Source: Pleionea sediminis
Lineage (GTDB): Bacteria; Pseudomonadota; Gammaproteobacteria; Enterobacterales; Kangiellaceae
Reading direction: 5' to 3'
DNA: 64,000 nucleotides
Assembly: GCF_007570825.1 (NCBI RefSeq)
Contig: NZ_SUNB01000001.1
Coordinates: 2,108,001 to 2,172,000, forward strand
Under the pieces are notes generated by a model. That model ran no database searches and was not told the DNA's origin. It saw only the letters and a list, made by a program, of their open reading frames with translations. A program made the position numbers and the translations under genes. Numbering within the stretch: the first letter of the stretch is position 1; each line of letters begins with the position of its first letter. Below are positions 27,636 to 35,430 of the stretch, piece by piece.

Positions 27636-28196
27636 CTACATATCTTCAAAAAACCATCCTGCAAACTCATGTCGCCCGGCGACGCCTGCCTTTGAGTAAA
27701 TGTTTGATGCTTGTTGCCTAACCGACTTTTCTTTTACATTCCGAATCGCTGCAATTTCCTTCAAACTCAATCCTTTTAATAAAAAGAATCCCACGTCTTT
27801 TTCGCTTTTTGTTAATTTCCAGTCATTAAATTGATGCTGAATAACTTCACTGTAATTTTTACGAGCTTGACTCATCTTTTCTGTTTGTTGAGCATGGAGT
27901 TGCTTTATATTCATTAACTCAACTTTAAGGGTATTGAGCTTTTGGGAGCTATCAAGCAGTGTTCGAATTAATACGATAATGATACTAATAAAAATAAGAA
28001 TCATTACTGTTTCTTCAAGAACATGTGTCAAGCTAGAGCCTTCAAGTAAGTCCGTGTAAATATCAATAATGTTTACAGTGACAATAATTGTAAAGAGAGC
28101 GATTGTCAGCTTCAGCCGACTCAAGTAATTGAGTACCCGGTCTGTCATTTTTGCGCCTGGAGTTAGGTATTTATTAATTGGATTTGATGTCGTCAT
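27636..28196 (-). CDS. Membrane-anchored LuxR/GerE-type regulator
   Basis: This 186-residue protein has two hydrophobic segments near the N-terminus (LTIALFTIIVTVNIIDIYT and VMILIFISIIIVLIRTLL), a coiled-coil linker, and a C-terminal LuxR helix-turn-helix (WKLTKSEKDVGFFLLKGLSLKEIAAIRNVKEKSVRQQASNIYSKAG). It has no receiver or ligand-binding domain, so it would have to sense something through its membrane part or a partner. It converges with ldhA (7 bases between stops) and diverges from the thioredoxin-like/DUF4266/DUF3570/ApbE locus, which it may control. A second possible start is the ATG at 28148. Confidence 0.85.
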   Translation of the reverse strand: MTTSNPINKYLTPGAKMTDRVLNYLSRLKLTIALFTIIVTVNIIDIYTDLLEGSSLTHVLEETVMILIFISIIIVLIRTLLDSSQKLNTLKVELMNIKQLHAQQTEKMSQARKNYSEVIQHQFNDWKLTKSEKDVGFFLLKGLSLKEIAAIRNVKEKSVRQQASNIYSKAGVAGRHEFAGWFFEDM

Positions 28197-28383
28197 TATA
28201 GTTCAGAGACTAGTTAAAATTATTTATAAAAGAGCCTTAATTCATTATTTCTAAAATAAAAAGCAATGAAGTCAGTTGGTTAGAGCATGTCAGGACATCT
28301 GTCCAATAGAGTTTTTTATCTATTTCTCTTAAATTGAAGTTAATAAACTAAATTTTAGTCATGGTGTTTGGATGAAGGTCGAC

Positions 28384-28866
28384 ATGGTGAACATGAAGAA
28401 CGTACTTTGGTTGGTAACTTTATTGTCGTTTTGGAGCTTTAGTAACAGTGCGTTGGCTAAGGTTGATCCCGAAGTCGAATTGCAAGAGCTCTTGGATGTT
28501 AACAAGGGGCAAGTTATTTACGTCGATTTCTGGGCTTCCTGGTGCAAGCCATGCAGACATTCTTTTCCATGGATGAATTACATGTTGAGGAAACATAAAT
28601 CGGATGGGTTCAAAGTAATAACTGTCAACCTGGATAAAGAACGATCTTTGGCGGATGCATTTTTGGAGGAAAATCCAGCGAGCTTTAAAGTTATTTTTGA
28701 TGCCAAGGGGCAATTAGCCGAGAAGTTTAAACTAAAAGGAATGCCTATGAGTTTTATTATTAGTCGTGATGGTTCTTTGGTAAGTGGACATGTCGGATTT
28801 AATGAAGAGAAAAAGATTGAATACGAAAATGCTATCGAGCAATTACTTAAAAGTTCAGGAGAATAA
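28384..28866 (+). CDS. Exported thioredoxin-like (TlpA-type) oxidoreductase
   Basis: This protein of about 160 residues has a signal peptide (NVLWLVTLLSFWSFSNSALA), so it acts outside the cytoplasm. The thioredoxin domain has the active-site WCKPC (C54 and C57 counted from the ATG at 28384) and the cis-proline loop KGMPMSF. The ATG at 28384 has AAGG six bases upstream; ATGs at 28372 and 28393 are alternatives. It is the first gene of a four-gene locus and lies one base before the DUF4266 start. A likely job is keeping the cysteine-containing tail of the DUF4266 lipoprotein reduced, which is inference. Confidence 0.9.
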   Translation: MVNMKNVLWLVTLLSFWSFSNSALAKVDPEVELQELLDVNKGQVIYVDFWASWCKPCRHSFPWMNYMLRKHKSDGFKVITVNLDKERSLADAFLEENPASFKVIFDAKGQLAEKFKLKGMPMSFIISRDGSLVSGHVGFNEEKKIEYENAIEQLLKSSGE

Positions 28867-28867
28867 A

Positions 28868-29101
28868 GTGAAGTTAAGAGAAATTAGACTTAAGTCCACA
28901 ATTTTCCTGCTATTCGGTTTGATTCTAAGTGGTTGTTCTAGTCTAGGTGTTGAGCCTTGGGAAAGAGATTTATTAGCCAAGTCGCAGATGGCTCTGGTAG
29001 CGGATCCTGTAGAAGCAGGATTAGACGACCATATTTATTTTTCAAAAGAAGCTACCAGTGGTGGACGAAGTTTTGCTGGTGGAGGTTGCGGATGCAATTA
29101 A
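28868..29101 (+). CDS. DUF4266 lipoprotein with C-terminal GGGCGCN tail
   Basis: This small 77-residue lipoprotein starts at a GTG preceded by AGGAG. The lipobox is LILSGC, giving a lipidated C23. The mature part has GVEPWERDLLAKSQMAL and DDHIYFSKEATSGGRSFAGGGCGCN, the full DUF4266 signature, ending in a Gly-rich tail with C74 and C76. No function is established for the family as far as I know. The two tail cysteines could hold a metal, form a redox pair or be a modification site. The last codons contain the ribosome site (GGAGG) of the next gene, and the two genes overlap by 10 bases, so expression is tightly coupled. Confidence 0.9.
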   Translation: MKLREIRLKSTIFLLFGLILSGCSSLGVEPWERDLLAKSQMALVADPVEAGLDDHIYFSKEATSGGRSFAGGGCGCN

Positions 29102-30426
29102 ATGAAAGAAAAAGCGCGACATACAATCGCGTCCGTAATAATAATGTTGCAGGAGTACTCGCCGCTGCAACGGCCATATTAGTGGGTCCTTCTGTTAAAG
29201 CAGAGGGCGACTTTTGGGACTTTTCTAAAGACTGGCGATTTGACTCTGCTGTTCTCTATTACGGAGAGCAAGATCGTGTTTCTGCTTTAGAAGGGGTTTT
29301 TAGCGCAACCCGTGAAGTTGACGTGAAAGATGTCTTTAATTTTAAAGTTGTGCTTGATAGTTTAACGGGAGCATCTCCTTCCGGTGCAATTGTACAACCT
29401 GGTGAGCAAACGTTTACGCGTCCCTCTGGTAATGGCCAATATATAGTTTCAGCAGAAGAGATTCCTTTAGACGATACTTTTCGTGATACTCGATTACAAT
29501 TGAACGCTCAGTGGACTAAGGCTGCGTGGGGAGAGTCGACGGGTAGTTACGGAATACATTTTTCAAAAGAATATGATTACCTGTCTCTTGCTTTTAATGG
29601 AAGTTTAGCTTGGGATTTTAATAAGAAAAACTCGACGTTTTCTGTTGGTCTTTCGATTGCTAATGATACTTTCGAGCCGGTTGGTAAAATACCCGATCCT
29701 TTCTCCTCGATGGTTATTGATTTTGGACAGTTTCCAACAGAAGACGATTATCGTGCAGCATTTAATGCAACTCGTATTGACAGTAGCGATGACAAGCAAA
29801 CTACCGACCTATTATTGGGGTGGACACAAGTTATTAATCGTTCAACCATAATGCAGTTTAATTATTCTTATTCTAATGTTAGCGGTTATTTAAATGACCC
29901 CTTTAAAATTATTTCAACTGTCGATGGGGGTGGCATAGCGACAGATCATTTATTTGAAAGTCGACCAGACAAACGAACGAAGCATAGTTTCTTTTGGCAA
30001 ACAAAGCACCACTTTGATGAATCGATAGCTGATGTTTCGATCAGATATATGACCGATAACTGGGACATTAGCTCTCAGACGATTGATTATCGTCACTACT
30101 TTTGGGTTGGTAATAACTCATATATCGAGCCACAGATGCGTTGGTATCAACAATCGGCAGCTGAATTTTATCGGCCTTATTTAATTGATGGTGAAACATT
30201 ACCTGAATATGCATCTGCAGATATTAGACTGGGTGAATTTAGTGCTTATACGCTAGGTTTAAAGTATGGTTGGAAAACATCGGCAGGAAATGATATGTCT
30301 GTACGTTTTTCTTACTACAAGCAAACACCTGAAGATACTTTGAGTTCGCATCCTGGTGTGCTAAATAATCTTGAGATATATCCAGAGTTGGATGCCTTTT
30401 TCGTACAATATTCTTATTCATTTTAA
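29092..30426 (+). CDS. DUF3570 envelope protein with a flavinylation-like motif
   Basis: This 444-residue protein has a long, basic N-terminus and a signal-like segment (VAGVLAAATAILVGPSVKA) that would be cut before EGDFWDF. The body alternates polar and aromatic residues and ends in YPELDAFFVQYSYSF, which suggests an outer-membrane beta barrel. It matches DUF3570 (RFDSAVLYYGEQDRVSALEGV, then LVLDSLTGASPSG-like sequence). Residues 89-97 read DSLTGASPS and resemble the ApbE flavinylation consensus D-[GA]-x-[ST]-[GS]-A-[TS]-x-[TS], with S for the second position. The ATG at 29092 has GGAGG six bases upstream. It overlaps the DUF4266 gene. Confidence 0.9.
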   Translation: MQLNERKSATYNRVRNNNVAGVLAAATAILVGPSVKAEGDFWDFSKDWRFDSAVLYYGEQDRVSALEGVFSATREVDVKDVFNFKVVLDSLTGASPSGAIVQPGEQTFTRPSGNGQYIVSAEEIPLDDTFRDTRLQLNAQWTKAAWGESTGSYGIHFSKEYDYLSLAFNGSLAWDFNKKNSTFSVGLSIANDTFEPVGKIPDPFSSMVIDFGQFPTEDDYRAAFNATRIDSSDDKQTTDLLLGWTQVINRSTIMQFNYSYSNVSGYLNDPFKIISTVDGGGIATDHLFESRPDKRTKHSFFWQTKHHFDESIADVSIRYMTDNWDISSQTIDYRHYFWVGNNSYIEPQMRWYQQSAAEFYRPYLIDGETLPEYASADIRLGEFSAYTLGLKYGWKTSAGNDMSVRFSYYKQTPEDTLSSHPGVLNNLEIYPELDAFFVQYSYSF

Positions 30427-30494
30427 TGGTTATATGGGAATTAAAGGATCTTTGATAAACTTGATTGGGTAGACGTTATACGGGAATCATTTAA

Positions 30495-31385
30495 ATGCAA
30501 TCAGTTTCTGAAAAGCTGATTCCGAAAGATTTTGGATATGCAGGGCGATTTTTTGCTATGGCTAGTCCATGTGAGTGTCTAGTGGAATCAACCGAACGAA
30601 AGATTGCTAATCGTGTTATGCATTTGGTATCTCATGAGGCATGGCGAATAGAAAAAAAATACAGTCGATATCTTTCTGATAGTGTTACTCAAAAAATTAA
30701 TCAGAGTAATGGTGCAGCTGTATCTGTTGATGAGGAAACACAGAGCTTATTAAACTTTTCGGATCAGTGTTTTCAAATGAGTGATGGTTTGTTCGATATA
30801 ACATCGGGCGTTTTGCGACGTATTTGGACTTTCAAGCCAGATGCTGCTTTTCCGACATCGGAACAAGTTAAAGAGTTATTACCTTTGGTAGACTGGAAGA
30901 AAGTTAACTTTTCCGGTTCGACAATTACTTTACCGAAAAATATGGAAATTGATCTGGGTGGTATTGGAAAAGAGTATGCTGTTGATAGAGCCGCAAGTAT
31001 TCTTCAGAAAGAGTTTCCTGAGTTATCAGTCGTTATTAATTTTGGTGGGGACTTGAGAATTACTTCGGCGCCCAAGTCGAGAAAAAGTTGGGTCATTGGT
31101 GTTGAAAGTTACTTGCCCGGTGTTAAACGAGGAATCGATCTAACCGTTGGTGCTGTTTGTACCAGTGGTGATACTGAACGCTTTATCATGCACGAGGGTA
31201 ATCGTTTCAGTCATATTTTAAATCCAAAAACAGGTTATCCTGTTGCAGGAGCGCCAAAAACTGTCACTGTTATAGCCGATAATTGTACGCAAGCTGGACT
31301 ATTAGCGACCTTGGCTTCTTTGCAAGGTAGTGATGCGGAAGCTTTCTTACAAAAGCAAGGTGTTAAATACTTTTGCCAACGATAA
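30495..31385 (+). CDS. ApbE-type FAD:protein FMN transferase
   Basis: This 296-residue enzyme moves FMN from FAD onto a serine or threonine of a target protein. Motifs are visible in order: MSDGLFDITSGVL (96-107), the nucleotide-binding stretch IDLGGIGKEYAVDRA (152-166), NFGGDLRI (182-189), TSGDTERF (223-230) and HILNPKTGYPV (240-250). A Mg-site aspartate probably lies near D262. Unlike typical periplasmic ApbE lipoproteins it shows no signal peptide or lipobox. It lies 68 bases after the DUF3570 gene without a terminator between them, so that protein is the obvious substrate. Confidence 0.93.
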   Translation: MQSVSEKLIPKDFGYAGRFFAMASPCECLVESTERKIANRVMHLVSHEAWRIEKKYSRYLSDSVTQKINQSNGAAVSVDEETQSLLNFSDQCFQMSDGLFDITSGVLRRIWTFKPDAAFPTSEQVKELLPLVDWKKVNFSGSTITLPKNMEIDLGGIGKEYAVDRAASILQKEFPELSVVINFGGDLRITSAPKSRKSWVIGVESYLPGVKRGIDLTVGAVCTSGDTERFIMHEGNRFSHILNPKTGYPVAGAPKTVTVIADNCTQAGLLATLASLQGSDAEAFLQKQGVKYFCQR

Positions 31386-31394
31386 TAGCGTCGG

Positions 31395-32333
31395 TTAATG
31401 TAAGTTCTTTAATTGCTCTCTTATTAATTCTCTACCTTCTGTTTCTATATAATTTAAAAATGTTTTTGCAATTGGCGAGATATATTTGTTGCGTGGTCGA
31501 ATTAAAAACCATTTGGAAATTATTGGTAGTTGTTTTACATCGAGAATTTTTAATCCTTTTGACTCGCCGAAAGCCAAAGTGTGTTCTGACAATATAGAAA
31601 TACCAAGTCCTGACATAACGGAGTGTTTTATTGCTTCATTGCTTTCAATGGTCATTCGAACCGTTACTTTTGCTTGATGACTTTTTAGGTAACTTTCAAT
31701 CGCATATCGTGTACCCGAACCTTTTTCTCTCATTAAAAAAGGTTCGTGTTCGAGTTGTTTCAAATCAATGTTGGTTCGTCGGCTTAATGGATGATCACTC
31801 GGCGCAATAGCAACCAGTGGATTTTCCAGAAAGTCGATTGCTTCAAAATCAACGCTATCAGGTAAATTACTAAATACAAAAAAGTCGTCGGTACCTTGTC
31901 GTAACCGTTCTATGATTTGTTGACGATTACCTACGTTAAACTCGATATCGACATCAGGATACCGTTGGCAAAATGGTCCGAGTAAATGAGGAATGAAATA
32001 TTTTGATGTGGTTACGACCGATAATCTAAGTGTTCCTGCTTTTAAGCCTCGTAATTGGGATAAGTCCATCTCCAAGCTTTCCATTCTATTAAGCACATCT
32101 TGCGCGGCTTGAGCGAGCGACTTACCTGCTTCTGTAAATACAAGCTTGCGTCCCACTTGGTCGTACAACGGCATGTTGATGCTGTCTGATAATTTTTTCA
32201 GTTGCATTGAAATCGTTGGTTGAGTGAGATGCAACTCCGTAGCGGCCTGCTTGATACTCTCATTTTGATAGACGGAAAGCAGTATTTCTAATTGTCGGAA
32301 GGTGCCGATTCGAGCATGCAGTCGTGAACTCAT
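31395..32333 (-). CDS. LysR-family regulator (CbbR-like)
   Basis: This 312-residue regulator has an N-terminal winged helix-turn-helix at about residues 13-70 (SIKQAATELHLTQPTISMQLKKL) and a periplasmic-binding-protein-like effector domain (LRLSVVTTSKYFIPHLL..., VAIAPSDHPLSRR). The sequence resembles CbbR-type regulators. It diverges from the small membrane protein/SbtA-like/purEK operon and a matching pair of dyads lies between them, so it probably controls that operon and itself. The effector is unknown. Confidence 0.92.
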   Translation of the reverse strand: MSSRLHARIGTFRQLEILLSVYQNESIKQAATELHLTQPTISMQLKKLSDSINMPLYDQVGRKLVFTEAGKSLAQAAQDVLNRMESLEMDLSQLRGLKAGTLRLSVVTTSKYFIPHLLGPFCQRYPDVDIEFNVGNRQQIIERLRQGTDDFFVFSNLPDSVDFEAIDFLENPLVAIAPSDHPLSRRTNIDLKQLEHEPFLMREKGSGTRYAIESYLKSHQAKVTVRMTIESNEAIKHSVMSGLGISILSEHTLAFGESKGLKILDVKQLPIISKWFLIRPRNKYISPIAKTFLNYIETEGRELIREQLKNLH

Positions 32334-32355
32334 ATTATTTTTCCTCTAACTTAAT

Positions 32356-32373
32356 CATAGATAATTATCTATG
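32356..32373. promoter_or_regulatory. Perfect 18-bp palindrome, LysR site 1
   Basis: CATAGATAATTATCTATG is perfectly symmetric and lies 23 bases upstream of the LysR start. Its core ATAGA-N6-TCTAT recurs at 32481-32496. Confidence 0.6.
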
Positions 32374-32393
32374 AAATAACTAAAAAGTCTAGT

Positions 32394-32408
32394 AATAGCT
32401 AAGCTATT
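32394..32408. repeat. 15-bp inverted repeat in the LysR/permease divergent region
   Basis: AATAGCT and AGCTATT are perfect arms around a single A. It may be a second type of operator or part of a promoter; nothing further can be said. Confidence 0.45.
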
Positions 32409-32480
32409 CTTTTCGAAGTGGGATGATAATGCCTTAGTAAAGCATTGAAATATAAGGATAAAAATAGGTATTGAATACAA

Positions 32481-32496
32481 ATAGATTAATGTCTAT
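32481..32496. promoter_or_regulatory. ATAGA-N6-TCTAT dyad, LysR site 2
   Basis: ATAGATTAATGTCTAT repeats the 5-base arms and 6-base spacing of the palindrome at 32357-32372, 124 bases away and about 80 bases before the first gene of the operon. Confidence 0.55.
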
Positions 32497-32577
32497 CAAA
32501 AGCATAAGTTAAATCTATTTTAATCTAGGTGTTTGTTTTGGAATAATCTGCGACGTGAAGAGAGTTTAGGAGCACTA

Positions 32578-32814
32578 ATGAACAATATACGCCAATTGAT
32601 GTTTTGTAGTTTCGTGGGAGTGCTGTTCGCTACATCTGGTTCAGTTTTGTGGTGGAGTGGCTTAATAAATATGTCATTCGCAGCGGTGGGTGTTGGTTTG
32701 TGTGTTGCGGCTTTAATTACCTGGTTAAGAGAGCCAAGTCAGAAGAATAACGAAAAATCTTCCGTACTTGGAGGAGCGAAAGCTCACCAGTCAATGGGCT
32801 TTACGCAGAGGTAA
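32578..32814 (+). CDS. Small membrane protein, two predicted helices
   Basis: I do not recognise this 78-residue protein. Two hydrophobic segments (LMFCSFVGVLFATSGSVLWW and FAAVGVGLCVAALITWL) suggest a hairpin in the inner membrane, with a polar C-terminal tail. The ATG at 32578 is preceded by TAGGAGCACTA, a strong ribosome site. It lies 3 bases before the SbtA-like permease and diverges from the LysR gene. A subunit or partner of the permease is the natural guess, but it is unlike the SbtB (PII-like) partner known in cyanobacteria. Confidence 0.75.
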   Translation: MNNIRQLMFCSFVGVLFATSGSVLWWSGLINMSFAAVGVGLCVAALITWLREPSQKNNEKSSVLGGAKAHQSMGFTQR

Positions 32815-32817
32815 GTT

Positions 32818-33759
32818 ATGAGTATTGATGCGGTTGTACTCTTTTTCATTTTTGGTGCGGTTATTCGAATTTTGAAAGTAGACTTTCAATTTCCAGAAAG
32901 TCTTTCTCGCACGTTAATGCTCATTTTGCTTATTGCAATAGGTCTAAAGGGTGGTATCGCATTAAAAGAACATGCCACGTTTGAGCTGGTTATCCAAGGT
33001 GTTGCGGTTATCGCAATTGGAGTGGTAATTCCTTTAATTGCATTTCCTATTTTAAGATTTTTTGGTGGAATAGATACAACCAATTCGGCGAGTATTGCTG
33101 CGCATTATGGTTCTGTAAGCGTTGGTACCTTTGCGGTGGCGATTGCAATTATTGATTCTCTTGGCATTCCTTATGAAAGTTATTTTGCTCTCTTTGTTGT
33201 ATTACTTGAAATACCAGCAATTATCGTAGGTATTTTTCTCGCACAAAAGCGCCGTGAGAAAGGAGAGTTAAGTACGTTGATCCATGAGATGTTTCTCAAT
33301 CCAGGCATTGTCTTTATGTTAGGTGGATTAATAATCGGTGCTGTTTCAAATGATAGCATTAATTCTATTATGCCTTTATTCAAAGGATTGTTCAGTGGCG
33401 TACTTGCACTCTTTTTACTAGAGATGGGAATTATTGCTGCAAGTCGTTTGAAAGAGTTAAAAAAGAATGGTCTGTTTATAGTGGCATTTTCTGTTTTTAT
33501 GCCAATGGTTGGAGCTTTAATAGGCGGAGCCGTTGGTCATTTTGTTTTATCAATGTCTACTGGTGGTGTTGCATTACTTGCTGTATTAGCAGCAAGCTCT
33601 TCATATATTGCCGTACCCGCGGCGATGCGAGTCGCTTTACCAAGCGCAAATCATAGTATGTCTATTGCTGCGAGTTTAGGCGTTACTTTTCCTTTTAATG
33701 TATTGGTGGGTATTCCAATTTATATATTGTTGGCCCAGGTACTTAGTCAAAGTCTTTAG
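32818..33759 (+). CDS. SbtA-like sodium-dependent bicarbonate permease
   Basis: This 313-residue, roughly ten-helix protein matches the sodium-dependent bicarbonate transport family permease group (DUF897/SbtA): [41 protein letters not shown] near the start, [17 protein letters not shown] in the middle and [22 protein letters not shown] near the end. In cyanobacteria SbtA takes up bicarbonate with sodium. It is followed after 17 bases by purE and then purK, which uses bicarbonate. The family is clear; bicarbonate as the substrate here is inferred. Confidence 0.9.
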   Translation: MSIDAVVLFFIFGAVIRILKVDFQFPESLSRTLMLILLIAIGLKGGIALKEHATFELVIQGVAVIAIGVVIPLIAFPILRFFGGIDTTNSASIAAHYGSVSVGTFAVAIAIIDSLGIPYESYFALFVVLLEIPAIIVGIFLAQKRREKGELSTLIHEMFLNPGIVFMLGGLIIGAVSNDSINSIMPLFKGLFSGVLALFLLEMGIIAASRLKELKKNGLFIVAFSVFMPMVGALIGGAVGHFVLSMSTGGVALLAVLAASSSYIAVPAAMRVALPSANHSMSIAASLGVTFPFNVLVGIPIYILLAQVLSQSL

Positions 33760-33776
33760 TTTTAGGAGCAAATAAA

Positions 33777-34259
33777 ATGAGCGAAGTTAAAGTCGGAATT
33801 ATCATGGGCTCTCAATCCGATTGGCCAACTATGAAACGTGCGACTGAGTTGTTAGAGACTTTGGGCATCGAATATGAAGCCAAAGTTGTTTCGGCACACC
33901 GAACACCTGATCGTCTCGTTAAATATGCGAAAAGTGCTTCTGAAAAAGGAATTAAAGTGATTATTGCTGGGGCAGGTGGTGCTGCTCACTTACCAGGAAT
34001 GGCAGCTTCGATGACTGAATTGCCTGTCATTGCGGTTCCTGTTCAAAGTAAAAGTTTAAAGGGATTGGATAGCTTGTTATCGATTGTTCAAATGCCAAAA
34101 GGCGTTGCTGTTGCGACTCAAGCCATTGGAGAACCTGGGGCATTCAATGCGGGCTTAATGGCATCGCAAATTTTGGCGCTTACGGACAATGAAATTAAGC
34201 AGAAATTAGTTGACTGGCGTGCCAGCCAAAGTGACTCGGTACCTGAGGAGGTGGAGTAA
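33777..34259 (+). CDS. purE: N5-carboxyaminoimidazole ribonucleotide mutase
   Basis: This 160-residue class I PurE moves the carboxyl group of N5-CAIR to carbon 4 in purine synthesis. The active-site motifs are [12 protein letters not shown] near the N-terminus, [10 protein letters not shown], and [15 protein letters not shown] ribosome site (TAGGAGCAAATAAA) precedes the ATG. It follows the bicarbonate permease and shares one base with purK (TAATG), so the two are translationally coupled. Confidence 0.97.
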   Translation: MSEVKVGIIMGSQSDWPTMKRATELLETLGIEYEAKVVSAHRTPDRLVKYAKSASEKGIKVIIAGAGGAAHLPGMAASMTELPVIAVPVQSKSLKGLDSLLSIVQMPKGVAVATQAIGEPGAFNAGLMASQILALTDNEIKQKLVDWRASQSDSVPEEVE

Positions 34260-35356
34260 TGCATATTGGAATTTATGGTACTGGTCAGTTAGCGAGAATG
34301 ATGGCTGAGGCTGGCCAATCATTAGGAATAACTTTTAGTTTTGTAAAAACTCCGGGCGATGACTCTGAATCTATAAAAGGGTTGGGTAATGTCGTAACGT
34401 ATTCTGGTCACGAGTCTGCTAAAGCGATCTTTGATGCACTAGGGTCGCCGCAAATTGTAACTGTAGAGAAAGAAGATGTTGATCTTCGTTTATTGAGTAA
34501 TTTGAAAAATTATTGTCGTGTAGCACCTGATCCGCAAGCCGTTTCAATTACTCAAAATAGACTCGAAGAAAAAACATTTATAAATAATCAAGGTATACCC
34601 ACAGTGCCCTTTGCTGAGGCTTCATCACCTGACGATGTTTTAGCTTCTATCAAAAATCTTGGTTTACCAGTTGTGATTAAGTCATTAGAACAAGGCTATG
34701 ATGGAAAAAATCAGTGGACCATTAAAACTGAAGAAGATATCGATAAGTTTGTCTGTCAATTTCCGTCACAACCTTTAATTGTTGAAAAGTGGGTTGCGTT
34801 TGAAGCTGAAGTTTCAATGATCGCTGCACGATCGCTTAATGGGCATGTTGCGTTTTACCCGTTGACGGAGAATAAACATCAAAATGGTATTTTGTTGACT
34901 TCGAAAGTGCCAACTTTACAGTTTGAAAAAGCATTTGAGGAAAAAGCAAAGTCTTATTTGGATAAATTGTTGACTGAGCTTAACTATGTTGGTGTTTTAG
35001 CGATGGAGTGTTTTATTGTAGACGGCGAGTTACTCGTTAATGAATTAGCTCCCCGAGTTCATAATAGTGGGCATTGGACCCAAGCGGGAACTAGTTGTAG
35101 CCAATTTGAAAATCATCTGCGAGCAATCATGGGAATTGTATTAGGTGATACGGAATTAAAAACATCGACTGCAATGTTAAACTTATTAGGTAAACAAGTA
35201 GCCGAGCGTGATATTAAGTTGCCCAATGCGCAATTGCATTGGTATGACAAAGCTTGTAAACCGGCAAGAAAAGTCGGTCATATAAATATTCAACACAGCG
35301 AGTATTCAGAACTTGAAAGAAATCTAAATGATCTAGAAAAGCAAATTTACCAATAG
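34259..35356 (+). CDS. purK: N5-carboxyaminoimidazole ribonucleotide synthetase
   Basis: This 365-residue ATP-grasp enzyme converts AIR, bicarbonate and ATP to N5-CAIR, the substrate of PurE. The sequence opens with IGIYGTGQLARMMAEAG and has the ATP-grasp signatures (LPVVIKSLEQGYDGKNQW; EKWVAFEAEVSMIAAR; ELAPRVHNSGHWT). It overlaps purE by one base. The upstream permease would raise its bicarbonate supply. Confidence 0.96.
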   Translation: MHIGIYGTGQLARMMAEAGQSLGITFSFVKTPGDDSESIKGLGNVVTYSGHESAKAIFDALGSPQIVTVEKEDVDLRLLSNLKNYCRVAPDPQAVSITQNRLEEKTFINNQGIPTVPFAEASSPDDVLASIKNLGLPVVIKSLEQGYDGKNQWTIKTEEDIDKFVCQFPSQPLIVEKWVAFEAEVSMIAARSLNGHVAFYPLTENKHQNGILLTSKVPTLQFEKAFEEKAKSYLDKLLTELNYVGVLAMECFIVDGELLVNELAPRVHNSGHWTQAGTSCSQFENHLRAIMGIVLGDTELKTSTAMLNLLGKQVAERDIKLPNAQLHWYDKACKPARKVGHINIQHSEYSELERNLNDLEKQIYQ

Positions 35357-35387
35357 GTTTTTGGTTACTACTCACTGTTTTTAGTTG

Positions 35388-35424
35388 CAACTGCCTGAGC
35401 TTTAGAAAAAGACTCAGGCAGTTG
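35388..35424. repeat. Perfect 12-bp inverted repeat between purK and hpf-like gene
   Basis: CAACTGCCTGAG and CTCAGGCAGTTG form a perfect stem around a 13-base loop between convergent genes. Neither strand has a T run after it, so it is not a classical terminator, but it could still end or protect both transcripts. Confidence 0.6.
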
Positions 35425-35430
35425 TCAATG

